From Chitinophaga sedimenti (GTDB lineage: Bacteria; Bacteroidota; Bacteroidia; Chitinophagales; Chitinophagaceae), in contig NZ_JAKUKA010000001.1 in NCBI RefSeq assembly GCF_023156195.1, positions 4,278,001-4,342,000 of the forward strand: 64,000 bases of DNA, in the 5' to 3' direction. Every line of letters begins with the position of its first letter. The first letter of the stretch is position 1. Shown here piece by piece: positions 1-9,078 of this stretch. The position numbers and the translations under genes are program-made. The notes under the pieces are model-generated. The model made no database searches, had not been told where the DNA came from, and saw only the letters and a program-made list of their open reading frames with translations.

Positions 1-569
1 ATATTGAAGTTTGCCTCGGCATTGATCTCCTGCGGACTTACCACAATTTTAGCGGGGAAGCTGATGTTTTTAGTACTGTCTTTCAGCGTCAGGTTTCCTT
101 TAACCAGGTGCGTAGCATCTTTGAGCAGCACTTCCGCATCCTGCGTACCCGGGTGAAAGACGCTCACTTCGGTGATTTCGAAGCGGGCAGTGGGATATTT
201 TTCCACATCAAAGAAGTTAGGGCCATTGAGTTCATCCTCCAGCTTCTTCTTCATATCTGCATCCTTGACCAGGTCGAGGTTCTGGAGGGTTTTCATATCT
301 ATTTCCAGGCTGCCACCGGTTAACGACGAATCGTTAGCGTGCAGGTTCCCCTTCGAAAATTTGAATACGCCTTTGTGCTCGCCCGTTGGCTTGGTGCCGA
401 TCCAGGTAAGCAGGCTCGCGTCTTTATCCAGTTGATATTCGTGCCCTTCGGGCGTTGTCTGCACTGCCTGCGGTTCGGTCACCTTAGCCTTGTCGGCCTT
501 GGGCGCCTGTTTACAGGCCGCAAAGGTAAAAATGGCAATCGTAACTAAAGGTGTAAGCTGTTTAAACAT
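1..569 (-). CDS. YceI-family lipoprotein (C-terminus cut by window edge)
   Basis: About 189 residues are visible and the C-terminus lies outside the window. The N-terminus is a lipoprotein signal: a hydrophobic stretch and a lipobox (TFAAC) with Cys19, followed by a Lys/Ala/Pro-rich linker. The remainder reads as a YceI beta-barrel: a DASLLTWIGTK start, a GSLEIDMKTL segment and a FDVEKYPTARFEITEV segment are characteristic. YceI proteins are lipocalin-like and bind polyisoprenoid-type lipids; Bacteroidota lipoprotein versions are common and their ligand is unknown. The ATG at 567-569 fits the signal peptide. The family is confident and the function is not. Confidence 0.85.
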   Translation of the reverse strand, partial: MFKQLTPLVTIAIFTFAACKQAPKADKAKVTEPQAVQTTPEGHEYQLDKDASLLTWIGTKPTGEHKGVFKFSKGNLHANDSSLTGGSLEIDMKTLQNLDLVKDADMKKKLEDELNGPNFFDVEKYPTARFEITEVSVFHPGTQDAEVLLKDATHLVKGNLTLKDSTKNISFPAKIVVSPQEINAEANFN

Positions 570-620
570 GGATACACGTTTTGGTGATAAAATATAGGTT
601 ACAAAAGCGAAAAACAGGCC

Positions 621-661
621 AAAAGGCGGCCGCCGCTGAAGTAAGTAGCACACCGGCGGCC
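621..661 (-). terminator. Hairpin downstream of paaN
   Basis: An 8-bp perfect stem (628-635 with 654-661, GGCCGCCG/CGGCGGCC) lies just past the paaN stop. Read on the minus strand it is followed by GCCTTTTGG, a weak T tract. It is probably an intrinsic terminator separating paaN from the YceI gene. Confidence 0.5.
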
Positions 662-688
662 TTATAGCAGCTCAGGAGTTGATAGCCT

Positions 689-2314
689 CTAACTTATCTG
701 CATCCTGTTACCGATCCACACAAAGCGTTTCAGGATGAACTCCGGGTTCGTGAAACTCGCGTTGCCAGCCGGGTTGCCGCCGGTAACGTGAAAGTCGGAG
801 AACGCCGCGTGCTGGTTTACCCATATAAAACCGGTAAAGTTGAACGACACCGGGGTGAATACGCTGTTCATTTCCTCCTCGATCTGTGCGCGCACCGCGG
901 GGTCCGTAGTGTACGCGCCACATGTGATCGCCCCGTGCTGACGGGCAATTTCCTTCGCCAGCCGGATGCTTTCGGCCGTATCGTTCGTGCGCACCAGCAA
1001 TATCACGGGACCGAATAACTCCCGCGCATACACGTCCTTGTCGGCCGCATTTACCTCCAGAATGGTGGGCGAACAGGTACGGGCCTTCGCGAACTCATCG
1101 TTGGTCACCGGCCCGCCAACCAACAGCACGCCCGCACCCAGCGATCGGGCCGACTGTGCCCGCAGCACCGTCACTTCGCTCTGCACCGCCCCCAGCGTAC
1201 CCGGCCCCATCTTGGGATTGGCCACAAGTGCGCTTACCGCATCGCGGATCTTACCGGCAACTTCGTCATATAACCGTTCCGGTATAAAAAAGTTCTGCGG
1301 CGCCGTGCACATCTGTCCGGAATATAAGCTCACTGAAAACGCGAGGTTTTGCGCCACGGCGTCCATATTATCGGCCGAGTCGATGATCACAGAGTTCACA
1401 CCCGCCTTTTCGGTAAACACCGTTTTGCAAGGTAGCTGCTCTATGTAATTACCAAAGGATGAACCACCGGTATAGTCGATCAGCGCCACTTCCGGATGTT
1501 CGCATAGCGCTTTCGTATTTAAATGCTCGCTGGTATCAGCGGCCAACTGACAAAGCAAAGGGTCCAGACCGTTTTGCTGCAATACCTGCTGAATAGCCGC
1601 GACCACAATGGCAATAGGCAATACTGCTTTCGGATGCGGCTTTACCAGCACGGGATTGCCGGTCACCAGGTCGGCGTATATGCCTGGCAGTGAGTTCCAC
1701 ACGGGGAAAGTGGAACAACCGATCACCAGTCCTACACCTTTGGGAATGGCGCGGAAATGCTTTTCCAGTACGATGCTCGCCTTGCCCATCGGCTTTTCCC
1801 AGGTAAGTTGTTCCGGATACCGCTGCAACTCCCGGTAGCCCATGGCAATGGCTTCCAGCGCCCGATCGTTTGCATGGGGACCGCTTGCCTGAAAACTCAT
1901 CATGTAACTCTGTCCCGTGGTATGCATCGTGGCATAGGCAATTTCAAAAAAGTGGCCTTTGATGACCTCCAGCGTTTCGGTGAGTATCGCCGCCCGCTCG
2001 GTTACCGGCAGCTTCGCCCAGGCCCCTCCGGCGGCTTTGGCAGACATTACCAGCGCATCGGCCGGAACAATCGGGTAACTCACGCCCAACGGCTCGAGGG
2101 TGTAAGGCGATACTTCTTCGCCCTGCCAGTTGTCGGAGTCCTGCAAAAGTCGCTGAAAAGGTTGGCCCAGCTGGGATTTAAAGGCAGCTTCGCCCGATTG
2201 AGGCGCTTCTTCACCATACGCTTTGGGATGTTCGGGGTACTGCGCGTAAAAAGTTCGGTCATGGCTGGCTTTCACCGCATTGTCTAAAATGTCTTGGTGT
2301 TTTGCGAAAAGCAT
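689..2314 (-). CDS. paaN: Phenylacetic acid degradation protein PaaN (aldehyde dehydrogenase superfamily)
   Basis: An intact 541-residue protein of the stand-alone PaaN type: aldehyde dehydrogenase domain only, with no C-terminal MaoC hydratase domain. The N-terminal segment (about 1-100) precedes an NAD(P)-binding Rossmann region with PKGVGLVIGCSTFPVWNSLP and NPVLVKPHPKAV near 190-230. The candidate catalytic Cys is Cys336 in YSGQMCTAPQNFF, and a conserved Glu is near 302 in FTEKAGVNS. In phenylacetate catabolism this family is thought to oxidise the ring-opened aldehyde, but the hydratase must then come from another protein. No other paa gene is in the window, so the gene stands alone here. 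The assignment is confident; the substrate is inferred. Confidence 0.88.
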   Translation of the reverse strand: MLFAKHQDILDNAVKASHDRTFYAQYPEHPKAYGEEAPQSGEAAFKSQLGQPFQRLLQDSDNWQGEEVSPYTLEPLGVSYPIVPADALVMSAKAAGGAWAKLPVTERAAILTETLEVIKGHFFEIAYATMHTTGQSYMMSFQASGPHANDRALEAIAMGYRELQRYPEQLTWEKPMGKASIVLEKHFRAIPKGVGLVIGCSTFPVWNSLPGIYADLVTGNPVLVKPHPKAVLPIAIVVAAIQQVLQQNGLDPLLCQLAADTSEHLNTKALCEHPEVALIDYTGGSSFGNYIEQLPCKTVFTEKAGVNSVIIDSADNMDAVAQNLAFSVSLYSGQMCTAPQNFFIPERLYDEVAGKIRDAVSALVANPKMGPGTLGAVQSEVTVLRAQSARSLGAGVLLVGGPVTNDEFAKARTCSPTILEVNAADKDVYARELFGPVILLVRTNDTAESIRLAKEIARQHGAITCGAYTTDPAVRAQIEEEMNSVFTPVSFNFTGFIWVNQHAAFSDFHVTGGNPAGNASFTNPEFILKRFVWIGNRMQIS

Positions 2315-2462
2315 ATCGTGGATTTTAATTAATTGCTACTACAACTAATTTACGCAATTATCAGCGTCTCTGCCAACAAAAGTAGCTACCCTGGTGCCGA
2401 AAGCAGTCCAAAATTGTGGTGAATGCGCTCCAAAGCGGGGCTGTAATCAGCCTCCCCCAATA

Positions 2463-2572
2463 ATCCTTCGGTAATCCCTCGGTGATCCTTCGGTCATCCT
2501 TCGGTGAAGGTACGTCTAAGCCGCGTCCCGACCGAACAACACCGAAGGATCACCGAAGGATGGCTGAAGGAT
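2463..2572. repeat. 11-bp iterated repeat forming a large imperfect inverted repeat
   Basis: Four direct copies of ATCCTTCGGT (one reads ATCCCTCGGT) start at 2463, 2474, 2485 and 2496, exactly 11 bp apart. Three copies of the reverse complement (two ACCGAAGGAT, one GCTGAAGGAT) start at 2541, 2552 and 2563 with the same period. The two blocks can fold into a stem of more than 20 bp around a loop near 2507-2539. It lies between the TPR gene terminator and the paaN start, so it is upstream of paaN. It fits an iterated protein-binding site or a structured leader; its function is unknown. Confidence 0.75.
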
Positions 2573-2583
2573 CAGCGGCATGA

Positions 2584-2610
2584 AAAAGCGGCCGGGATTA
2601 CCCGGCCGCC
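2584..2610 (-). terminator. Intrinsic terminator of the TPR gene
   Basis: A perfect 9-bp GC stem (GCGGCCGGG 2588-2596 with CCCGGCCGC 2601-2609) and a 4-base loop are followed on the minus strand by TTTTTC. It sits 20 bases past the TPR gene stop. Confidence 0.8.
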
Positions 2611-2629
2611 CACAAATATGCTGTTTCAA

Positions 2630-3719
2630 TTATCTTGTAATGCTCAATTTACCCGGATTCGCATAAAACTCGTCGGACCGCAGTTTCAGCGGGTTATTCC
2701 GCTGGTATTTCGCAAACTCGTCGTACTCCTGCTTGTGGCTGTTGGTCCAGGCTTTATAGTCGCCCTGGTTACTCACTGGACCAAACACCCACTGGTTATA
2801 CGCTACGAACATCCCATCCTTCAACAGTTTGCGTTGAAAGTCGAATAAAGCGTAAGGGTATTTGAGGCTGTAAAAGTTGTACCAATCCAGCAAAAAGCGG
2901 GTGCGCAGCATCACGAGCCCTTCCGGCTCAATGCCCGTCATCACAACGCTTACATGCTTTGCCATGGTTTTGCGGAAAGCAGTGGCAAAGTCCAGGTCCG
3001 GGATGTCGCTTTTCTTTTTACCGGTGCTTTGCCGGTACATCGTCCGGGATGTTGTTGAAGATCGCGGGATCGTCGAACAGCTTTTTATAAGAATCCACCA
3101 GCAGGTTGCGCACTTCAGCCGTACGGGTGGTATAGCTTTCGAGGTTCACGAAGGTTTCGCCGTACAGGATCGTCCAGGTGGGATCTTTACCGTAGTACAG
3201 GGAAACAGCTGCGTGGTAATAGTTTCCTGGGAAATTAGGATCCACCTGTATGCCCTTCACCCAGGTTTGCACCGCGGCCGACACGTTTTTAAGGTTCGAC
3301 TGGAGTTCTCCGTAGTCATTATGCAGTTCGCCGCTTTTCGGAAATTTCCGCAATCCTTTCTTATAGGTTTTCTCAGCGCCGGAAAAATCGCCTTTCGCCT
3401 GGTAAATATTGCCGGCAATCTGGAAGACTTGTGCATCCGCATCTCTCTTATCAAGCAGCGGTTCCACCACGCTCTTGGCGCGGTTAAAATCATTCCGCAG
3501 GTAATAAGCGAAGGCGAGGTCTTTCCGCAACTGGAAATCATCGGGCGACTGCTGCAAGGCCTGGTTCAATACCAGCACGGCGTTGGCGTAATCGCCGCTG
3601 CGCATGAAGGTACGGGCCGTGTTATGCAGTTCCGCTGCGTCCTGCGCGGCTACCCGGGTTACGGAGAGCGCGCTGGCGATGATCAAAATCCAAATTCTTA
3701 CTGCCTTTTGCCACTGCAT
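2630..3719 (-). CDS. Exported tetratricopeptide-repeat protein (frame broken near 3018-3060)
   Basis: One locus read in two frames. The upstream part (3018-3719) has a signal peptide (WILIIASALSVTRVAAQDA) and then several TPR helices: AAELHNTARTFMRSGDYANA, DFQLRKDLAFAYYLRNDFNR, VFQIAGNIYQAKGDFSGAEK and GELHNDYGELQSNLKNVSAA. The downstream part (2630-3040) carries on as a helical, aromatic-rich C-terminal region (RTRFLLDWYNFYSLKYPYAL). Removing one base in GCAAAGCACCGG near 3025-3030 joins them, so this break looks like an extra base. The C-terminal half is unlike TPRs and I do not recognise it. The product is probably periplasmic and its function is unknown. Confidence 0.7.
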
Positions 3720-3773
3720 GTGCTGATGTTTTTTTACAAAATTACGGAATAAAATACAGGCGGGATAGGACGG

Positions 3774-3807
3774 TAACGGCGGAAAAGCAAACGCTTCCCC
3801 GCCGTTA
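3774..3807 (-). terminator. Hairpin downstream of the DUF1015 gene
   Basis: A perfect 9-bp stem TAACGGCGG/CCGCCGTTA (3774-3782 with 3799-3807) lies just past the DUF1015 stop. There is no clear T tract on the minus strand, so termination is only suggested. Confidence 0.4.
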
Positions 3808-3826
3808 AGATAGGAATTTATCCGTT

Positions 3827-5042
3827 TCAGATCGTATGTGTCAGCAATCCATCCCGCAGTTTAGGCTCAAACCACGTGCTTTTCGGCGGCATTACATTGC
3901 CACTGTCCGCAATATCGAACAGCTGCTGAATAGTAACGGGATACAGCGCAAAGGCCACCGCCATTTCGCCACTGTCTACCCGCTTCATCAGCTCCTCCAG
4001 CCCACGGATGCCACCTACAAAATCCACACGTTTATCGGTACGCGGGTCTTTGATGCCGAAGAGTTTATCCAGCACATTATTTTGCAAGATCGTCACGTCA
4101 AGCACCCCGATAGGATCGTGGGTATGCGTGCCTTCCTGCGCCACCAGGCGGTACCACTTTTTATCTATATACATGCTGAACTCGTGCAGCATGGAAGGCT
4201 TCTGCGGAAGATGCCCCACTTCCTCCACTAAAAATCATATTCCAATTGAGAAATCAGCTGCTCCTTCGACAGACCGTTCAAGTCTTTCACCAACCGGTTG
4301 TAATCGAGAATTGCCAATTGACTTGCCGGGAAAATCGTTGTCAGGAAATACGCACTGCTATTGGGATCCGCTTTATGCACCAACGCCGCCGAAGCCGCGC
4401 GGTGATGCCCGTCCGCAATGTAGGTAGCAGGTACTTTTTCACTGAACAGCTGCGTGATATCCGCTACAGTGGCTACGTTATCAACCACCCAGACCGTATG
4501 GCTGATGCCGTCATCCGCTGTAAAATCGTACACCGGCGCATTATCCTGCATCCAGCGGTCGATCTCCGCATTCAGTTCGGGCACGTCTTCGTAGGCCAGG
4601 AACACATTGCCCGTTTGCGCACGCGTGGCGGTAATGTGGTTAATGCGGTCCTGCTCCTTTTCGGGGCGGGTAAATTCATGCTTTTTAATAATGCCTTCGT
4701 TGTAGTCAGCTATCGACGAAACGCAAACGAGACCGGTTTGTGCCCGGCCATCCATCACCAGCTTGTAAATGTAATAATATGCTGCGGGGTCTGGAACAGG
4801 GTACCGTCCGACTGCAACCGTTGCAGATTGGCGGCAGCCTGCGCATAAACAGCCTGGTCGTGTACGTCGGTACCGGCTGGCAAATCGATTTCTGATTTGG
4901 AAACGTGGTAAAAAGAATGTGGATTGCCGGATGCTTCGGCTTTTGCCTCTTCGGAGTTGAGCACGTCGTAGGGACGGGCAGCTACTGATTTTGCCAGCGC
5001 GGGCTGAGGACGTAATGCGCGGAAGGGTTTGATACTTGCCAT
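3827..5042 (-). CDS. DUF1015 family protein (two frame breaks)
   Basis: A protein of about 405 residues read in three pieces. The N-terminal piece begins MASIKPFRALRPQPALAKSV, with VAARPYDVLNSEEAKAEA typical of DUF1015. The middle has YIADGHHRAASAAL, and the C-terminal piece has HEFSMYIDKKWYRL and VDFVGGIRGLEEL. The breaks are at 4790-4792, where plus GGTCTGGAAC should read GGTCCTGGAAC (a CCWGG site), and at the five-A run 4230-4234, where six are needed. With both repaired the protein matches the family end to end. DUF1015 proteins often carry a phosphoserine or HTH-kinase-linked annotation in databases, but no function is established. It is probably intact in the organism. Confidence 0.8.
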
Positions 5043-5153
5043 GGTCTGTCAATGCTGGTTAAGAGCTTCAAAAATAGTAAAAATGATGCCAGCTTATCCG
5101 GATGACAAGTTGGTAATCAACTATTTTTCGCTCTTCAGCCCCCGTTGTGTTTT

Positions 5154-6176
5154 CTATGGTTTTTGCAAATTTTGGTAGATATAATTTTTATCGAACCTCG
5201 TCTGTTTTTGTACAACGGCTGTTATAGTTAGGACGATTTTGTTTCTTAAAGCGTTTATAACGAGCATCTTGTGTTTTCCTTCGGCTATTTTTCTCCGAAA
5301 ATAATCCCCAAAGCTGTTTTTCATTTTGGTGGCTGTCAGGGCACACATGTGCAGGAGGCTTTTAAGCACTCTATTAGCTAAATGACTGACCCTGGCAGGC
5401 TTTCGCACGCTGCTGCCGCTTCGTCGTTCAAATGGAACAACGCCACAATAACTACCTAGCTGTTTGCCCGATTTCACTTGCTTAAATCCATCGGTGTAGC
5501 AGATGAGGTGATAAGCGGTGATAGGCCCTACAGAAGGAACGCTGGTGATCAAGCTGACCTGACGGCGCATTTGGGCGTCCTCCTTAACCAGTTGGGCGAT
5601 GTCCTCATTGATTCGTTTAAGATCGAGTTCAAGGCCCTGTATGCCCGCTGTGTATGGTGTGGTTTTAGGAACGCCACTCCAGTCATAGAAGGCTTTCTCT
5701 TCCAATGGCTGTTTGAGGGCCTTTAATACACTCAGTAATCTCCGACGCTGTGCCAGTAGTTGCTTAAGTGTGGTGATTACTGATATGGGTTTTTTCCATA
5801 GCTGCAACTCATCACTATGATGCTTAGCATAACGAGCGATGTCTAATGCATCTTTGGGATCGCTTTTCTTACGGATATCGCGGATGCTCCTTTTGATATT
5901 AGCGGCATTTTCCAGACTCACGGCTATTTGCTGGCTGTCCAGGTAATGAACAACGGCCTCATTATAATGCCCTGTATTCTCAATACAGATCAATAACTTT
6001 TTGATAGTGCCGCCCATCAGACTACGAAGCCACTTTTTCATGTCAGCAAACCCTTTGTTACTTTGTTCAAAACAGTTGCTGTAGGGGTACTTTACATCAC
6101 CTGACAGCAACACACAGATATCTATTTTGCTCTTGGATACATCTATTCCGGCAAAATGAACGAATTTTACACTCAT
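5154..6176 (-). CDS. IS110-family transposase (DEDD type)
   Basis: An intact 340-residue protein. The N-terminal RuvC-like DEDD domain shows Asp12 in FAGIDVSKSKIDI, Glu66 in LLICIENTGHYNEA and the Asp pair near 106-109 in KKSDPKDALDIARYAKHH. The C-terminal Transposase_20 domain shows TSVPSVGPITAYHLICYTDG and GSYCGVVPFERRSGSS; a Ser there is the expected nucleophile. IS110 enzymes excise a circle and insert using a bridge RNA encoded in the element's non-coding end. The long non-coding region lies upstream of the gene, as in the IS110 subgroup rather than IS1111. There is no frame break, so it could be active. Confidence 0.93.
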   Translation of the reverse strand: MSVKFVHFAGIDVSKSKIDICVLLSGDVKYPYSNCFEQSNKGFADMKKWLRSLMGGTIKKLLICIENTGHYNEAVVHYLDSQQIAVSLENAANIKRSIRDIRKKSDPKDALDIARYAKHHSDELQLWKKPISVITTLKQLLAQRRRLLSVLKALKQPLEEKAFYDWSGVPKTTPYTAGIQGLELDLKRINEDIAQLVKEDAQMRRQVSLITSVPSVGPITAYHLICYTDGFKQVKSGKQLGSYCGVVPFERRSGSSVRKPARVSHLANRVLKSLLHMCALTATKMKNSFGDYFRRKIAEGKHKMLVINALRNKIVLTITAVVQKQTRFDKNYIYQNLQKP

Positions 6177-6182
6177 TGGTTT

Positions 6183-6378
6183 TGTTTCTTTTGGGACCCG
6201 CGAAGATCCATGAATAAAGCCAGTGAGATCAACCAGTTTGAACTTTCCCTAGACCTTTAATAAGCTCTACGTTTATTTTCTATTTGGGTTTTGTTCAAAC
6301 CAGGCTACGGCAGGATTAAAACACAACCTGGGTTTTACCCTTGTCACTCTAAAAGTGCCTGCCGTAGTCCGGTTGACC
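6183..6378 (-). ncRNA. Candidate IS110 bridge RNA (left-end structured region)
   Basis: Upstream of the transposase on its own strand is a region with nested complementarity. A perfect 10-bp stem CTACGGCAGG/CCTGCCGTAG (6305-6314 with 6358-6367) encloses a 43-base loop that itself holds a GGGTAAAACCC hairpin (6330-6340). A further pair GATCAACC/GGTTGACC (6227-6234 with 6371-6378, one G-T pair) could close the whole region. Stem, internal loop and inner hairpin resemble the domain plan of IS110 bridge RNAs, which lie in this place. Size limits and guide loops are not resolved. The folding is seen; the role is inferred from the family. Confidence 0.5.
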
Positions 6379-6535
6379 TTACAGTTATCCACAATCTGCG
6401 TGTTAATTCACAAAAAGAAAAAAGAACCAAAAAAGAAAAAGTTATAGTAGTAATAGTAATAATATCTTCTCTTTTGTTTCTTTTCACAAACCTAAAGGTC
6501 ACACCCTTCAGCCGCAACGCGCTGCCCGGGCGTTT

Positions 6536-7078
6536 TTACGCGTTTCCACGCTCCCACTCCAGGTACTCCAGTTCGGCATTCCAGAAGCTGCCATTATCAA
6601 GTGCGCGGCGGTCCGCTTTGCGTAGCAAGGACTTCAGTTGTTGCATTTCCGTGTCGGTAAACTTACGGCCACCATTTTCTGCCGCCAGGAAGTCCTGGTA
6701 GCCCACAAGACATTGCGCAAAATGTACAATAGAAGCATTAATGAACACCCGCTCGAAGTGCTGATCGTGATCCAGGTAAACGATCTCATTCTTCCGCGCC
6801 AGGTCAATGCATACAGGCGCGCCGGAACCATTGGTACCAATCATCAGGTAGTTGTCCAGCTCTTTGTCGCTGGTGCCCAATACCTCGTTTACTGTGGAAA
6901 TGTACTTGTTGTCTACAAACTTTTCAAAAGCCAGGCAAGGCTCGCAGTCGGCCGGCAGGCCGCAACCTTTCAAAAAAGTAACGGTGGCGGCGGATAAACC
7001 GGGACGGGAAAGCTCTGTGGCACTAAAGGCATGGATGGTTTCGGTATAGGATTTCCAAAGGTTTCTGGTCAATTGCAT
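6536..7078 (-). CDS. SUKH-type (SMI1/KNR4-like, SUKH-4 like) protein
   Basis: 180 residues, intact. The order of motifs fits SUKH superfamily proteins: FLKGCGLPADCEP, DNYLMIGTNGSGAPVCIDLA, IVYLDHDQHFERVFINASI and FAQCLVGYQDFL. Most bacterial SUKH proteins are immunity proteins against contact-dependent or polymorphic toxins and act in the cytoplasm. No toxin gene is next to it; the IS110 element sits directly downstream. The family is fairly sure from motif order only, and the immunity role is inferred. Confidence 0.65.
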   Translation of the reverse strand: MQLTRNLWKSYTETIHAFSATELSRPGLSAATVTFLKGCGLPADCEPCLAFEKFVDNKYISTVNEVLGTSDKELDNYLMIGTNGSGAPVCIDLARKNEIVYLDHDQHFERVFINASIVHFAQCLVGYQDFLAAENGGRKFTDTEMQQLKSLLRKADRRALDNGSFWNAELEYLEWERGNA

Positions 7079-7150
7079 GCTAACATTACATTTATCGCTT
7101 CACCTAAAGGTAACAATTATATAATAAAAAAACTTCACCCGTTAGTTACA

Positions 7151-7188
7151 ATAAAGCCCTTTAACCCGGTAAACCGGACTAAAGGGCT
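7151..7188 (-). terminator. Intrinsic terminator of the SMP-30 gene
   Basis: A two-part stem: AGCCCTTTA/TAAAGGGCT (7155-7163 with 7180-7188) encloses CCGG-TAAA-CCGG. On the minus strand it is followed by TTATTGT. It is placed 27 bases after the SMP-30 stop. Confidence 0.75.
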
Positions 7189-7214
7189 CAATATCAATAT
7201 ATAAATATTTTTAA

Positions 7215-8107
7215 TTATTCAACACCTTTTACCCGCATTTGCAGCGTATACAGACTTTCGGAGGCGGTCATCACCAGCACGTCCCGTCCTTTACCGGCGA
7301 AGCAAAGGTTGCCCACCCATTTTTTTGAGGGAACGGGAATGTTGCCGAGCTTCTTACCGTTCCTGTCAAATACGGTAACACCGTTTCCCGCGAGGTACAG
7401 GTTGCCCTCGCTGTCTAGCGTCATACCATCGGTGGTGTTTTGCGCGAACTCCTGTTTATCGGTCAATACGCCGGCGCCCCGGATGCGGTAGCGGAAAATT
7501 TTACCCACGCGGATATCGGCTACGTACAGGAACTTCCCGTCCGGCGAACCTACAATACCATTTGGCTGTTGCAGCGTAGTGTCAAGGGCTATCGGCTGTT
7601 TCTTACCTTTGGGCAGGTAATAAATTTTCTGTTTATCTACATCTGGCTGCTTACGCGTCCAGTAATTACGCTGGTAGTAAGGATCGGTAAAATAAATGCC
7701 GCCGCGTTTATCGATCCAAAGGTCGTTGGGCCCGTTCAGTTTTTTACCGGCGTAATCGCTCATCAGCACCGTTACTTTTTTATCGGGCGTAATAGACCAT
7801 AATTCGTTGTGTTCGTCGGAGCAGGAAATGATATTTCCTTTCTTATCGAAATACAGCCCGTTAGCGCGGCCGGTTTTATCCATGAACAGGCTGAGTTGCC
7901 CGTCTACACTATATTTCCATATCTGATCATTAGGCTGGTCCGTAAAAACACATCGCCCTTTTTGTTTACGGCAGCACCTTCGGTAAACTTAAACTGGGCA
8001 GACACTAACTGTATTACCGCGCCCGGGGCAACTACGGGCAAGGTGGAATCCTGGGCGGACAGGCTGCCTGTCCACATCAACAACAATAACAACTGGAATT
8101 TTCGCAT
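7215..8107 (-). CDS. Exported SMP-30/gluconolactonase-family hydrolase (frame break at 7944-7948)
   Basis: A signal peptide (MRKFQLLLLLMWTGSLSAQDS) is followed by a six-bladed beta-propeller of the SMP-30/LRE type: KFTEGAAVNKKGDVF, GRANGLYFDKKGNIISCSDE, LNGPNDLWIDKRGGIYFTDP, QPNGIVGSPDGKFLYVAD and DGMTLDSEGNLYL. The frame breaks at the five-A run (plus strand). A sixth A restores GDVFFTDQPNDQIWKYSVDG, a canonical SMP-30 segment, so a run-length error is very likely. These enzymes hydrolyse sugar lactones with a divalent metal. The ATG at 8107 is preferred over an upstream GTG at 8113. It is likely periplasmic; the substrate is unknown. Confidence 0.85.
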
Positions 8108-8138
8108 GGTCACGTTTTGTGAAAGATAATAAAAAGCA

Positions 8139-8991
8139 TTACAGGAAGTTAGTCACTTTATCCCCGCGCTTCCGGAACGCGGTAGGACTGGCCCCCATCT
8201 GCTTGCGGAAAAATTTATTGAGATGACTTTCGTCGGTAAACCCCAACTCGTCGGCAATTTCTACGATGCGCATATCGCTGTGCAGCAGGCGCGCTTCAAT
8301 AAGTTTTACGCGATAGTTGGTAATGTATTGCTGCATGGTTTCGCTGGTATGCTTCTTAAAAAAGCGGCCCAGGTAATTGTCCGATATCCCGAAATGTTTG
8401 CTCACGGCCTCGGCACGGATCTTTTCGGGATAGTAGATATTATTTTGAATGTAGTTAAGAATGTCGATGGCCTTTTCGTCGGTATGCGCAGTTACCTGCT
8501 CCGGCACGTAGCGTGCAATATTTCGGGCTACGATCACGATTAGCGTGTTCACCAGCTGGCGCACTACTTCCTGGTTGTACAGGTCCTGCTGTTGCCGCTC
8601 GCGGGCAATGGCTTCCACGATGGCCTTTACCAGCTGCTTGTCCGGCTGGTTTTTCAGAATGCAGCCGGGGGCATGGTTAGCGTTCTGCAAAATGTATTCG
8701 AGGCGGCGAATGTCTTCTGCATGAAAGCCCCCAGACTTTATATAGATGTCGTTAAAGCGCAGGAAAAAGAAATCAGTGGGAGTGTTGATGTTGAAAGAGT
8801 GGCAGTCGTCCGGCGCAAGCAGCATCATATGTCCCGCGTGATAAGAAAAATTGTTCTTGTTCACACATTGCACGCCGGTGCCGGATATGACGTACACCAG
8901 TTCAAAAAAGGTGTTTATGTCCGCCTTTGGGGCAATCATGCACAGTTTTATACTCGATCTCAAAGGGCTCGTACAAGCTTTCCTTTTTCAT
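8139..8991 (-). CDS. AraC-family transcriptional regulator (frame break at 8904-8909)
   Basis: The open frame from 8963 lacks the usual start. Shortening the six-A run 8904-8909 by one joins it to an ATG at 8991, giving MKKESLYEPFEIEYKTVHDC then HKHLFELVYVISGTG, a normal cupin-type sensor domain. The C-terminal 100 residues hold two AraC helix-turn-helix motifs: AEAVSKHFGISDNYLGRFFK and IVEIADELGFTDESHLNKFF, ending in GASPTAFRKR. The gene diverges from doxX with an 87-bp gap, so it probably controls doxX, itself, or both. The ligand is unknown. Confidence 0.85.
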
Positions 8992-9078
8992 GGCCTAAAA
9001 ATACCGAAAATCAGAAAATATGTACAAGAACGAAGCAACTTTTCCGGGACATCTTTGCGCTATCAAAAAATAATTGCT

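Larger units (their letters stand above)
5133..6513 (-). mobile_element. IS110-family insertion sequence, boundaries proposed from flanking CTTCAGCC
   Basis: The element holds one intact IS110 transposase and a long non-coding region 5' of it. CTTCAGCC occurs at 5133-5140 and again at 6506-6513, which gives an element of about 1.37 kb, usual for the family. IS110 elements lack long terminal inverted repeats and recombine at a short core, so a short direct repeat at both ends is what is expected. The AT-rich stretch 6415-6490 differs from the roughly 50 percent GC host DNA and fits inside the element. The transposase is certain; the exact ends are a proposal. Confidence 0.65.

Noticed and set aside
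966..1448. A 160-codon plus-strand frame inside paaN
   Set aside because: It is the antisense shadow of a well-supported catalytic domain. Ser/Ala/Thr-rich composition is typical for shadows in GC-rich genes.
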